A DNA stretch of 64,000 bases from Ceratorhiza oryzae-sativae (taxonomy: Eukaryota; Basidiomycota; Agaricomycetes; Cantharellales; Ceratobasidiaceae), in the NCBI GenBank assembly GCA_030998015.1, contig JARWMV010000004.1, positions 124,001 to 188,000 on the forward strand, in the 5' to 3' direction. Below the pieces are notes generated by a model. It ran no database searches and was not told where the DNA came from. It worked only from the letters and a program-made list of their open reading frames with translations. Made by a program: the position numbers and the translations under genes. Positions within the stretch are counted from its first letter, which is position 1, and each line of letters opens with the position of its first letter. Shown piece by piece: positions 46,250-57,953 of the stretch.

Positions 46250-46620
46250 AGTTTGAAATATAGGAAAATTCTACATGATCCTAATGTCTTTAACCAGCCA
46301 GATCGATTTATGCCTGAGCGATATCTTCTCAAGAAACTGCCGCCTGAGCCAGAAGCGTATGCTTTTGGTTTTGGTCGAGGGTATGGGTTTTTTTGCTGTA
46401 TCGTCTCCTATATGTGACACCTTCTCTAGGAATTGCCCTGGCGTTCACATCGCTCAACAGTCAATGTGGATCTCTATCAGGTCTGTGGTTATTGAGCGTA
46501 CTCAGAGCGTTATAGTAATATACTTGCACACTTTACGATAATGAAAGCCAGGGATGAGAGTGCTGTAGAGATTGTGCCACAAGAGTGGTACAGGAATGGT
46601 CTTTTTAGGTCATTTTGTGA
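46250..46620 (+). pseudogene. Cytochrome P450 relic, C-terminal exons only
   Basis: Starts exactly at an intron acceptor (ATATAG) equivalent to that of the intact P450 at about 44222. It contains KILHDPNVFNQPDRFMPERY, PPEPEAYAFGFGRG, then after an intron NCPGVHIAQQSMWISI (the heme cysteine) and FTIMKARDESAVEIVPQEW. The first three quarters of the gene are absent. Residue identity to the intact copy is high, so it is a partial duplicate or a truncated tandem member. Confidence 0.8.
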
Positions 46621-47226
46621 GCCCCTTGTCTGGTCCCAATGAGTTAACACGCATATAGCCATCATATGCCTTTCAAGTGCGTTGTGACTCCGAAGGATAC
46701 GAGCAAAGAGTGGATAATAGGTCTAGTCGATTGAGTATAATCCTGTACCTGAACACAAGTTGTACTTGCTTAATGTTCTCTATCAAGAAGACTTGCTGAA
46801 AGGATGATTGAGGTAACAAATAATACGATGACTCTATGCGAGGACACCCTTTTGTTCCCAGACGCCTATGAGGTAGCTCCATCGCGAGGGGGATTCGATA
46901 AGCCAACTGGGCACATAGCAACGGAACTAGATAAATGTTGTGTCTCAGGAGTCCCATTAGAGGCGATGTGGGATGGATAGTCGTGCGTTGACATGGGCTT
47001 GTTGCAAGGAAAAAGAAAAAAAATAGCAATATAATCGTTCTTTCGACATAGAAATCAACGTGTATACGGAAGTACATAATATAGAGTGGACCGGCGAGGG
47101 CATAGAAATAAACGGTGACTCCTCGAACGCCCACCCATCAAGCGCTCATAAAAGCACAAGCATAGACAAATAATCATCCTTACCACCCACTGTCCGATAA
47201 ATATTTATTTTCTTTCTATGTTCCTT
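46621..47226. other. Intergenic region between the P450 relic and the SDR-like gene
   Basis: No recognised gene or repeat. It holds the 3' flank of the minus-strand SDR-like gene. Confidence 0.4.
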
Positions 47227-48415
47227 TTATATCTCTAGCGATATCAATGCGCTGTTTATAAATGCATTGGCCGCGCACGAGACTACGCTCTGGGCTACTG
47301 CGCAGCTCGTCACCGCCTGCGAAATTCACCGAGCACCGCTTTAGCTCCCGCATACATATACACCGGGGAAAGGTTCCGATGCTCACCGTTTGCCGTAATA
47401 CAACCGCATTCACTCGTATCCGAGAGGATCGTGCGGTGGACGAGTTGAGTTCGTTGGAAAGGAGGGTATTGAGTTGTTGTAGGGCTGTGTCAGACACCTG
47501 GACATGATAATCCGCGGTTAGCGCCTGATAGGGGATGTAGCGGAAGGTGCGGGGAGGCATAGCCGGGGTAGATGGTACGAGTTCTTACATTTGGGCGACC
47601 GAGTGAGGAACCAAACGTAGGTGGCAGGGTATATCCACCCAGGGCGCCGGAAGGGGCTTTACCAGGGCGGGATATGTTGACTACACAGCCGCGTCCATGG
47701 AATTCCGCACCGCTTCGCAGCATATGACTGAATGCTGCCATTATCATTAACATTTTAGTTATTTGATCGGTTATATGTCCACGTAATGACAAGAGCTTAC
47801 CGGAGGCGATGAAGTACGAGGAAGAGATGTTTGTTCCAAATACACGATCCCAGTCTTCCACTTCATGAGTCTCCTGTGCGGCCGGTCGAGAAAATGGGGC
47901 TGTTGCTTGTTGAAGAAGCTGTCCCAGGATGTGCGACGTCCCATTGAGGAACCCTCGCTGTTCACATTGATGAGCTAAAAACGAGGCTGAGTAGTTAGCC
48001 TCGGAGGGAAGTGACTGGTCCGGGAGCGGACGAACCAAGTTGACGTGGTTTTCCTGTAGATTGGATCAGTACACGATCATAATTAGCGTCAAACACCGAA
48101 CTCACCCTACTTCCGATGATCCTCGCTGCATTCGCAATGCTCGGCTTATTGCCTTCGTCCATATTGACAAATGTTTGGCCCGGATATTCAAGATCGCCGG
48201 GCACGTCGTTGTCGCTCAGGAATGGCTGACAGACGTAGACGTGAGCACCCGCTTGAGCGAGGATGGTGGCCAAGGGGTTGGTGATGTCGACTGCCGAGCC
48301 AGTTACTGGAAGCGTGTTCATTTCAGACCTTGCCGCGGGAGGTTGTGTGAGCAGGCTTACCGACGATAACCCAGTCGCGAATATCAAAGAGTGCGATCGC
48401 AGGGATAAATTGCAT
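47227..48415 (-). CDS. Short-chain dehydrogenase/reductase-like protein with an atypical active site
   Basis: Start at 48415 (MQFIPAIALFDIRDWVIV). After an intron the nucleotide-binding loop reads VTGSAVDITNPLATILAQAG, then AHVYVCQPF, in the position of the TGxxxGIG and beta-2 segments. EVEDWDRVFGTNISSSYF is the usual DW...N block. GRGCVVNISRPGKAP corresponds to the catalytic-serine strand, and SSRIRVNAVVLR to the C-terminal RVN motif. The YxxxK pair expected after the serine strand is not evident (GGYTLPPTF has Tyr but no Lys four residues on). The final exon reads AVTSCAVAQSVVSCAANAF and stops at 47227. Five or so introns, all in phase. Either a divergent enzyme or a non-catalytic SDR fold; the substrate is unknown. 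Confidence 0.7.
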
Positions 48416-48821
48416 GGCTCAGGAGTTGGAAGCGGGTGGGAAGAAGGTGAGATAGCGATTGAAGCGTGGTCGGAGCGGGCTCTTATACAACGTGACGAAC
48501 TCGGCCAAACAAAATCGGTGAAAGGAGGCCCGGCCACCAGAACTCGGCGGTTCCTAGTCCATACGCCGAAGTGCTCGGAGTTCAATCAAACGCGCGAAAT
48601 CCACATGTGGCCGGCGTGGTGTTTGACAAAAGGGGTGCGCATTGCGCTTGAGCTGCGTCGCTAGCGATGGAAACCCTTTCTCGAACTGCACAAGGCCCAC
48701 AGCGGAATCACAGTACATCAAATGGAAGCCGGGAGAGTTCGAGACCGAGTGGGCTAATCAAAAGCGCCGCAGGGGGGATCCAAGTGCCGCGCTCCTCAGC
48801 CGGGGGTAGAACCAGACCGGT

Positions 48822-48840
48822 CACGTGAGTGGGTCACGTG
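48822..48840. promoter_or_regulatory. Twin CACGTG boxes in a divergent promoter
   Basis: CACGTG occurs at 48822-48827 and 48835-48840, each preceded by GT, 13 bp apart. They sit between the divergent SDR-like gene (start 48415) and the VHS-GAT gene (start 48930), about 95 bp from the latter. The rest of the 514-bp gap shows no other feature. Confidence 0.4.
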
Positions 48841-48929
48841 CACAGGGTGGGGGGCCGAAGGATCCTTGCACAGACTACGATGAGCCTCGAATACTAAGCT
48901 GAATCTGGAACTTGTCTGGACTTGCCGAA

Positions 48930-50848
48930 ATGCTGCAGAACTCTTGGAATCAGATATCTCCGGTGGAGCTTATGGTCCAGCGTGCGTGCGACCCATCGCT
49001 CCATGAACCCAACTATGCGCTCAATCTCGAGCTGGTCGAGTACATCAAAAAGAAAAAGGCCAATACGTGAGTGTAGCGTGGCAATGGCATGTGCCCTGCT
49101 GATCACAATTGATCGACGAACTAGTCCGCGCGAGGCGGCCATGGCTATTGCCCATCATGTCAACCACCGGAACCCCCACGTGTCCATTCTCGCCCTCAAT
49201 CTTCTCCAGACACTCGTCGGTTCGCTCGGTCACCCCTTCCACCTTCAAATCGCGACAAAGGAGTTTCTAAATGAGCTCGTGCGACGCTTTCCCGAGCGGC
49301 CTCCGCCATTCCCCGGTCCAATCATGACACGTATCCTCGACATGATACACGAATGGCGGGAGACGCTGTGCAAAGAATCCCGATGGAAGGAGGATCTGGG
49401 CAACATCAAGGACATGCATCGGCTCCTCGGCTACAAAGGTGGGGCCACAGCATATGCTCCCGTTTCCACGCTCCTAACCCGTCCGAAGGGTACCGGTTTA
49501 GAGATAATCCACGATCCGGCCAAGTACAGTCCACCAGTGCCGCCGCTACCGCCAACCTCAAGAGCCCCGATGAGCTCGAAGAGGAGGATAGGGCCGCACA
49601 GTCTGCGGTGAGCGCCTGATGCGTACGCTAGCCGAACCTCAGTCTCATTTTGTGCGTAAGCTAGAAACTGCAAGAGCTCATTCGGAGAGGAACTCCTCGG
49701 GATCTGGCGGCTGCACAAGAGCTCATGAAGACGTTGTCTGGGGCTGTTAGTGCCCTTTCCTTCGTATCCGCATCGGCTACCGAGTACTAACGGAGTGAAT
49801 AGAACCCAGAAGCGAAGCCCGATTATCGGAAACAAACACTCCATGAATTAGAAAAGCTCCAGGCCAAGGTACAAACATTTTGAAACATCCGTTCGGGCCA
49901 CCTTTTTACCAGTTCATCTAGGTTATTCTTCTCAACGAGCTTTTGGACAACTTTGACGCTTCAAAAGGAGAGAAATTCGTCAAAGGCGATGCTTATGATG
50001 TGAGCCCCTCATTAGAACTTGTCGTATGGTGATTCACCAACTGACTTGGAAATGCAAAGCAAGTGGCGGATGTATGCCGCCAGGCGAGACCCAAGATTCA
50101 GAAGTGGATCGGGGATGCGGAGGAAGGAGATCCCGAATCTCTTGGTAGGCAACGGATTTCCTGAGCTCTGCTATATTTGCTAAATCTTGGGTTACAGATA
50201 CATTCTTGCATATCAACGACATGATAAACAACGTTCTAGATAGATACGAAAGATACAAGAAGGGCGATTATACCGCCGTTGTCGAACAAACTCCATCAAC
50301 ATCTGGCACTGCCGCGTACGTTTCTCCGCATGAATACAACTCGTCTCGGTCGACTAACATATTCCCATAGCCCCAAGAATGATTTGATTGACTTCTTTGG
50401 CGATGACTCAGCCACAGCTGCGACACCTGTAACCTCCAACCCAGCCAACGATCTTGATGGTTTATTCGGGCCTGCTGCTTCCTCTCCACCGCCACCCCAG
50501 CCACAACATGGCGTAGACCCACGCGCGAGTATCATGGCCGCGTTCAACCAACAGCCCCTGCAACACGCGCAGCCTCAGTTTAGTCAGTTTGGTGGGATGG
50601 GCATGAACATGAGCAGCGCCCCGAATCAATTCGCAGGGATGGTCGGTGCCGGCAGTGCGCAATCCCCGCCGCCGTTTGGATCGTCTACTCCGGGCGGTCA
50701 ATTCCCGGGTGGAGGTGGAATTATGCTCCCTTCTACGCCTCGTCCCGGCTCCGCCGCCCCATCTGGCGCCGCTCCACCCCCACCGCAGCAACACACGCAA
50801 GGTCAGGCTGCCAAGGATCCGTTTGCGGATTTGGCCGGGTTGTTTTAA
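48930..50848 (+). CDS. VHS and GAT domain trafficking adaptor (GGA/TOM1-like)
   Basis: The VHS domain runs from the start at 48930: VELMVQRACDPSLHEPNYAL, YIKKKK, then ALNLLQTLVGSLGHPFHLQI and DMIHEWRETLC. KDMHRLLGYKG is joined by splicing to YRFRDNP. The GAT domain follows: KLQELIRRGTPRDLAAAQEL, KLQAKVILLNELLDNFDAS, QVADVCRQARPKIQKW and INDMINNVLDRYERYKKGDY. After this comes a clathrin-box-like DLIDFFGDD, a long Pro/Gly/Gln-rich tail and the end DPFADLAGLF. Such proteins bind ubiquitinated cargo and Arf GTPases at the Golgi/endosome. No gamma-ear domain follows, so it is closer to TOM1-like or short fungal VHS-GAT proteins than to full GGAs. All introns join in phase and the gene looks intact. 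Confidence 0.88.
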
Positions 50849-51243
50849 TGTTGATAGGATAGATACGCAAGTGGTATTGTAATTCTCGGCTGTTGTATAA
50901 CGTGTACTCTAGCTCATGTGTACTATGCCAGTTTGCCGGAAAAGCAGTGTTGGTGTTTGTATTTGTCGTGTTGGTTGATTGTCGAATGGCTGCGGCCTTA
51001 CTTCATAGCTCCTATTCCAACTGCACCGACGCCTGCGGATGCAAAATGGGCACCGGCTTGCCGTTAGTAGAATGTATTTCGCCTTGCACATTATCGGTCA
51101 GAATATCAAATCGTTTATTCAAAGATGGCACAATCAGGAGTCAACAATATGCCAAAACGCCGCAATACTAGATATTTCAAATAAATCTGTGTTTTTATTT
51201 TATAAGTGGTGCTTGGGAGCCGACTAAATTGTTCGAGTAAGAA
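50849..51243. other. Convergent intergenic region
   Basis: 3' flanks of the VHS-GAT gene (+) and the DUF6535 gene (-). No other feature was seen. Confidence 0.4.
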
Positions 51244-54200
51244 TTATGAAGAACAACCGACCTGCCCTCCCCTTGCCATTCCGCGCGGCACTGGATAAGG
51301 AAAGGGCCTATTCAATCTACCGATATCATCGGGCCTCGAGTCGTTTCCTGTGCTACCAGGCAAGGTTGACTTATCATGGCTGGGCCAGAAGCGTTCCCAT
51401 AGCGCCTGAATTTCGCCGCTAACCGGTTCTCGAGAGGAACCAGGAGACATTTCTTGAAGGCGTGGATACCGCTCCTCAGGCATGCTCTTTGGTGATAGAG
51501 CGTCTGACTCCAAAAAATCGTGGAGCCAACCGTTGATCATATCCGGGCTTACTTTCGGTGAGATAGTTGCCAAGTTCCACAGCTGGAACATTGCAGCTGG
51601 GGAAGAGTCGGGGATATTCGAGACAGAGGCCTTGTACAACCGGTCAAGCATATCTTCTGGAAGCGATTGGATGCATGTGAGAGAGCAGCCAATAAATGTC
51701 TCCTTCAGCCATTCTCTGCCATTTGCGCTGTTGGGCCATATTGACCTTGTACAAAAGATCGAGTAGGCCGGAATGGACAACATTGTGGTAATGGGGCGTG
51801 CAAGCGGGGACACTGAGACTCCAGCCACACAAACTGGAAAAACATTCCTGCCACAATTCGCTCTTGGCTAAGGGGTGGCCGTCCGTGACAAGTTTGGAAA
51901 CGTAGTTGGTAACAGCCCGCTTAGCGTGTTCACCAAAAGTAAAAGACGGCGCGATGGTGTGCAAGCCAACATTGGTGATAAGGTAGCCTTTCCCAGACCT
52001 TTCTTTAAAGGCTTAGACCCATAACTCGAGGTCACGTTCGTTCACCAGCCGATCAGCGTCAGGGATCTCTAGCAGACCTATCAGACCAAACTCCATCAGT
52101 CGGATTATTTCGACATCCCTAGAACGCCTCAGGGAAAGCTTCGTTCCCTCGATAACGAGAGTTCTCGGGAGAGAATGGTATGAAACAAATTCTTGAACCC
52201 TCCGAGATTTATCGTCGGGACTGGATCCGCCAGGAAAGTCGACGAGGCTCAATACTACAGCCCCAATCGCGATAGCAGTCGCATGTTGGAGCTCCTTGTG
52301 GTGATCATAACCCAAAGAGTGCATATGCAGTCGGAGTAGTAAAAAGGCGAGGCGGAGCAGGGCGTTTGTGTCTTTATCTCGAAGTAGGTCCGGCAAGCAC
52401 AGTCTCGATGTGGCCTGTCGAACTATGACGACAAGAGTTCCGGGGTGCATAACAATATTGTGGGCAATATTCGACTCTATTTCCTGGACAAGATCCTTTT
52501 GCGAACGCTTTGGATCGTCTTGCGAACGCCATGGAATGTATCCAAGAACAGAGTTGGCTTTAACCCGGTAAGAGAGAAATTACCCCAAAAAGTAATAACG
52601 TCGACTAATTTAGAGAAAGATTCAATCTTCGAGTTGCTGAAACAGAACGCAACGAAAATGTCAGTGGCATCTCACAAACGTGCACAAGTAAACTCGCCTT
52701 ATTCCAAATGCTATGCCACCCTTGTCTCTTGGGTAAAAATTCCGAGACCAGGTGTCTATGAAACTTGGTGCTCGGTCAACGGCTCAACTCCTTCTCCATC
52801 CCTAGGATTATCCGTAGAAGAAACCCAGAGCCGTTGTGATAGCCTAGGAGAAACTGAAGAGCCCTTAACCGAAGTGAAGCAACATCTGCAGAAATACCAG
52901 GTTTTAAAACATAGCTGTTTGTTGAAAGACGATATTCAAAGCACTGATCAAGGCGGTCACAATTGCCAATGCGCCATGTTCCAGCAAAGGCAATCGAGGT
53001 AGCCACGGATCAGCACCGGCAATTGCTTGCACCACAATGTCAATAGTTTTGGTTTCATGACAATTCGCCAGAAGCCAGCTTAACATATCGCTGGTTATTG
53101 GGTTAATTCGACTATCTTCCTCGATGGGCGCCAGGATATCGTCGGGCCATCCAAGACGATGATTTTCCTATCATCGGTCCGTGTCCCCCATTATCTGACC
53201 CTTGTTATCGATCAGCTTTGAGGCAATTCTAAGACCAGGAAGGTGTCCGAGCCAACGTATCACAACCCTGGAGTACCTGGATAGCCATTTACGAATTCTC
53301 GGGCTGACCATACGACCAGATCTTTTGCGAGTGACCAGAGGTTTTTATATGAAGCGGTGGTGAAAGGGGAATTTTCGACTATCAGTGAATGGAACACGGT
53401 ATAAGCATGTATGATTGAGGTGATTGCGGTAATTATATCACCGGGGCTGCGACCAAGGTATTGATCTCCCAGAGATATATGCAAAGGCCTATCGCAAACA
53501 GAACTGAGGGGCGATCAGTGGAATAGCACGTAAAAGCCAATTCTGAATGCTTACAGGCGGCCCCATGCATCAGCAGGGGCAGCAACATAACGTAATCAAG
53601 CATACGTAGGGCCTCAATCTTGTTCCAACGCTTCTGCCTTAGACAGGCTCGCTCGTACGTTTCGCCTGACCGATCCGCCATGAATGCCTGGCACCATTCT
53701 TTGGCCAGCATAGCAATGAGCGACGCAGTAATACTCAGGCCTAAAGAGATAAACCAAAGGAAGTTTGCTGCAACAGTCAAACCCGAGGGTTTGAATGTAG
53801 CAGCGCCTCCTGCCGATGATAGCGATAATTTGGCGTTCCCTCCATTTGATATCGACGATAGCATTTTAGATATGACGAGAAGGCCTCCGAAGATGCGTTT
53901 GCAGGACCTTGCTGAAGTCTCTGAGCACTCATGCCAATGAAACTAACAAACCCGACCATTAACAAAACCCCAGCTACATGGTTGTGAACGGCTACCAACT
54001 TACCCAGTTAAGATTCCAGAGAACAACCCAGCCTAGGATTTAAGAAATCATTAGCGTCCTCCTGTTGGTTGTTTTTCCATAGCCTTACGAATACTATAAG
54101 CCGATCAGATCAACCCGTAGCCAAATGATAAAATAGCATAAAACACACCGAGAAGTACATCAAGTGACCTATCGCAAACATTATCGGAATGATCAGATGG

Positions 54201-54484
54201 GTCACACAATAAAGATAATTCGACCAGGGTACTGACTGGTTCCGCCCGTCCACCAATTCCTTGTCTTCCTTATTAGTCACCTCGACATAGGTATTCCATA
54301 TTTTCGCATCCTTTGCCAGTTCAGCCCCATAGTCCTCAAACCCTGCCTGCGTCTGCGTGCCCACTGAAAAGTCCCGTCAGCTTAAACGGTCATTGCTACA
54401 ACCAAAGCATACTTCTTTCTGGGCCAATTTGAGTTTCTTGTCGTAACCCGCTTTCGGATCCAATGATTTACTACTACCGGTCAT
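51244..54484 (-). CDS. DUF6535-type membrane protein of Agaricomycetes
   Basis: Start at 54484 (MTGSSKSLDPKAGYDKK). The next exon reads KIWNTYVEVTNKEDKELVDG, the usual entry to DUF6535. A hydrophobic GLFSGILTG segment, LTVAANFLWFISLGLSITAS with LIAMLAKEWCQAFMADRSG, and LFAIGLCIYLWEINTLVAAP are the membrane helices of this domain. The long C-terminal part (LSWLLANCHETKTIDIVVQA, then FGLIGLLEIPDADRLV and further segments to 51244) is helical and resembles the repeat-like tails of such proteins. The frame breaks by one missing base near 53880 and 53435, and the first intron phase also needs one extra base. Joining of the last 1.2 kb to the same gene is probable but not certain. Function is unknown. 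Confidence 0.6.
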
Positions 54485-56627
54485 CGCACCTCCTATGACG
54501 CTTCCGTCTTTAGACCCTCGTTGGTGTCGTCGATTTGAACACTCGGACAATCAACACTGCGTCTTGGTGCGTTCTATTGTTTGCAGCGATTCCGTCAAAC
54601 AACGGCAGCAGAGGAACTTCGACACCATTACCTCAGTTTGGGAGCCTATATGTGTCGAAAGAAGGCGCCTGAGGCTTCCACGTTTTAACGCTAGGTCTTG
54701 ATGAGGCGGATACGTCTTGCGCCCCTTCGCGCCTTGTTAACAAATGTCGTGTGCGCGAACAATGTCTCTACCGAGGAATGATGCAACACGATACAAGTCA
54801 AAGGCCGCGAGCAAAAGCTAGAGAGACACATGGATCTCGCTCCCAGATTAAATAGCTGTCAACCGAGCATTGGTCGGTCTGGGGAGCGCGATTACCCGTG
54901 GGACCTCGGCTTGCCCCGGGGGTGCCTGCCGCCCAGCCTAACTAGTGCAGATTCGTCCTTGTTCCAGCTGGCTGTAATCTGGCCGAACTCGCTTGCTATG
55001 ATCGTGAGCTGATATAATGATTTTGGGGACCTAATGGGGAAAATAGTGACAGGCGTTCCCATCTCGGGCTGGTTACGACTCGATACGATGGCCGGACTTG
55101 GGTGGTCGCGTTGGCTGTTTGAGGTCGGGTCCCAGGTCAAGACATGCGCTTGGTTTATTATTTAACTAGGTTCAACGAGCAATATATTTTTCCCAAAGAG
55201 TCTGAGACATATTCGTATGATAAACTTGACAGTCGATTCGCCTAGCTACTGCAACCGAGGCGGCCAAATTAGCCAAATTTTCGACTCTCCTCAGAAGAAT
55301 AGCGCATTGAACCGGCCCCCCGAGACAGCACGCCAGGATTCAACGTCCCAAATGGAGGACGAAGCTGAATGGAGATTGGGCGCAGGCTTTGGTGAGCATG
55401 TCAGGCGAGAGCGCATCGCCGGATCATCAAGGCCATAATGCATGTGAGGACCAGAGAAATATTTTGCTGGTGCATATTTAGTCATACGCTCTCCAGAATA
55501 GGATTCCTCAGCCGCCAAGTCCCAGTCGGTCGCGATGATAATAGCCGGAATCAAGACCACAAGCTACAGGGAAGAGGGCGAAGTTTAAAGCGGTGACGGC
55601 ACGAATGAACCCACACCCGACAAGCGGATTCACATATTTCCTAGCACGACGAGGATAGCTAGAGACAGCGATAGCGAGGAAGCGCCCGTCGTTGATGTTC
55701 CGAGTTTCAGCACAACACCAGCAACTACCACTTTTAGTCGCCCCGACCAACGCTAAATGGCTCTCGATCATTACAGAACTTGCATATCGAGCACGGTCAC
55801 CCAGTCGAGTTATTTTCATTTCAACCACTCTGGCAACGGGTCGCCTTGATGCTCGTATTCCAACCGGCAAACGTGGCAGCAACGCGCATATACCCTACTT
55901 TAGCCTTCGCCTAGCTCACCCTGCCAACCGACCTTGCTTATCCACTCTCGCCAAGCCCTGCCTTTTCGTTCAAAGCCGTAGATCGTCGACGTTTTATTGG
56001 TGCGTTCAAGTCCATCGCAAATGGAAACCGCCAAACCTGTGCGACACGACACGCTCATGAAATACCGCAGCTCCCCCGAGGGCATCCACCAAGCCACACT
56101 TGCCCCTACTCAACCATGACTACTCACATTCCAGCTCTTCCCACCGGCATATCACATTCTTCCCAATGAATGCACCGCGTCACCGCCTAAACCGCCCCAC
56201 ACGTTACGTAATCAGATCCCTACGTCATAGTGTCTCCTCAGCACCGCCCCACACCCCACACCCTCTCGAACCAACACTTCGCCATCAAATCCTGCAAACA
56301 ACACAATCGGGGAGAGTGCTGCAAGTCACGCGAGAGGATGGCGAACAACAAACACAGTAGATGTTAAAACTCGAACACCAACGGATCGATTAATACATTC
56401 AATTAATGTATCGTAAAAAAAAAGTACCAGATCCCCAGGACAGACAAAAAAAAAAGAGAGGTCCTAATATACGTATCAAGTATAAAACGAAAAAAAAGAT
56501 GGCATAGGTTCATATAGAGCAGTAGCGCTTTGGGAAGAGTTGGCTTAGGATACGAGGGCACGCTTAGAACATAGTCGAACAACACACACATCAAAAAGAG
56601 GAAAGGAGAAACAGCGGCGGTTATTTA
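54485..56627. other. Long intergenic stretch
   Basis: Minus-strand open frames at 55291-55560 and 55508-55882 have protein-like composition but no recognisable family, and they do not splice into one product. A-rich runs at 56413-56460 lie downstream of the next minus-strand gene. Nothing else is supportable. Confidence 0.35.
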
Positions 56628-57953
56628 GGATCGCTCTTGGGCCAACACGGCCTCCAATCGCTCTTCCAGTCCGCGTCCGAGTCCCTCTCGGTCAAACTCG
56701 CCACCGACATCGCCTCCTTCGCCCTCGTTGGCGCCTAGCCCACCAGAGATGCTGGCGTTGCTGTGGCCGTGCAAGCCGATGACACCCGGGAGATGTCCGG
56801 GTTCGCCCTGTCCATGGGTAATCGAGGACAGAGGCACGGTCGCTACGGGCGTGGACGCGAGCAAGTCGTGGTAGGACATGAAAGACAGCCGCTTTTGAGA
56901 AGTGTCCGTCGTGAGTTGAGGGTTGGATTTTCGTGGTCTTGGGCGCGCGGTTGGGAGAGGCGGGGTGGTCGGGCTTTGCGGAGAAGAGGGAGAAATCGGT
57001 CCTGGAGAGAGCGCAGGTGGGATACCTGTGCTCAAGACATCGCTTGCCGGCGGCGAAGGTGCGCCTACGCCGGATGACGAAGGGAATGAGCCGGGGAAAT
57101 GTGGACCGGTGCTTTGGCGCTCGACAAATGGCGGGCGCGCAGTCGGAGATGGGCTTCGACCTGCGGATCCAGGTTAGCGTTTGGAAATGGCAACAAACAT
57201 CGGCATGGTCAGGGGGTTGGTGGATCTCCAACAAGCCGTGAGCTACGTCATGTTCATCGATTCGATAAACACGATCCCGTGTATGCATGTTCGCGCCAAG
57301 CCATGCGGCTTGGTTCTCCGTAAACGCGCTCCACCCCAAACCAAAAACAAAGGGAGCAGAAAAATAATAGACAACTTACTGGCATGGTGGCCAAACCGCG
57401 AGACAGACATGCCGGCGGGGGCAATGACGCTAATATCGTCCTCGGAGCCGAGGTTGAGTGCGTTGATAGCCGAGCTGAGAACCGAGGGTACAGCCGCGTC
57501 CAGCTCGTGTGTCATGGCTCGGGCAGTGTGGTGCGGATCTCGGACGGCGGTATGGGGCGAGGCGAGCTGCTCAATGTCGCGCTCAAAGATGGCGCTCGAG
57601 CTCGAGTGCCTATCAAAGGGTAAATTAGATTTTTTTATATATTGGATTTTTGCGGGGGACGTACACGCTCGTCGGGCTGCTCGGGATCGAGTTGGGGGAG
57701 CGGTTGCCGGCGAGGCGTGCGGTGCTGAGTGCGATGGGGCTGATCACCTGGGAGTTTGGGCGGGTCGATCGGCCAGGGGGAGAGAGCGTGTTGGGGTTGG
57801 TGTTGCTCGCTGGCGCAGGCGAGAGCGAGATGCTCGGGTTGCTGGTCATCCCGCGGAGATCACGGCTCTCGGGGACGTCTGGGCGGGTGTCAGCGCTGCG
57901 GGGGGCGACGAGCAAGAGCGCGCACCTGAGGGACGGACGGTGCGGACGGTCAT
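56628..57953 (-). CDS. Uncharacterised Ser/Pro-rich, mostly disordered fungal protein
   Basis: Proposed start at 57953 (MTVRTVRPSGARSCSSPP). One missing base near 57850 is needed to join this to MTSNPSISLSPAPASNTN. Exon 2 reads AIFERDIEQLASPHTAVRDP and AVPSVLSSAINALNLGSEDD followed by ISVIAPAGMSVSRFGHHA, a helix-plus-strand block that looks like the only conserved folded unit. After an intron ending at about 57168, a long Pro/Ser tail contains QKRLSFMSYHDLLASTPVAT and ends at 56628 in a helical ERLEAVLAQERS. The RLSFxSYxDLL segment looks like a conserved short motif. I do not know a function. Confidence 0.6.
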
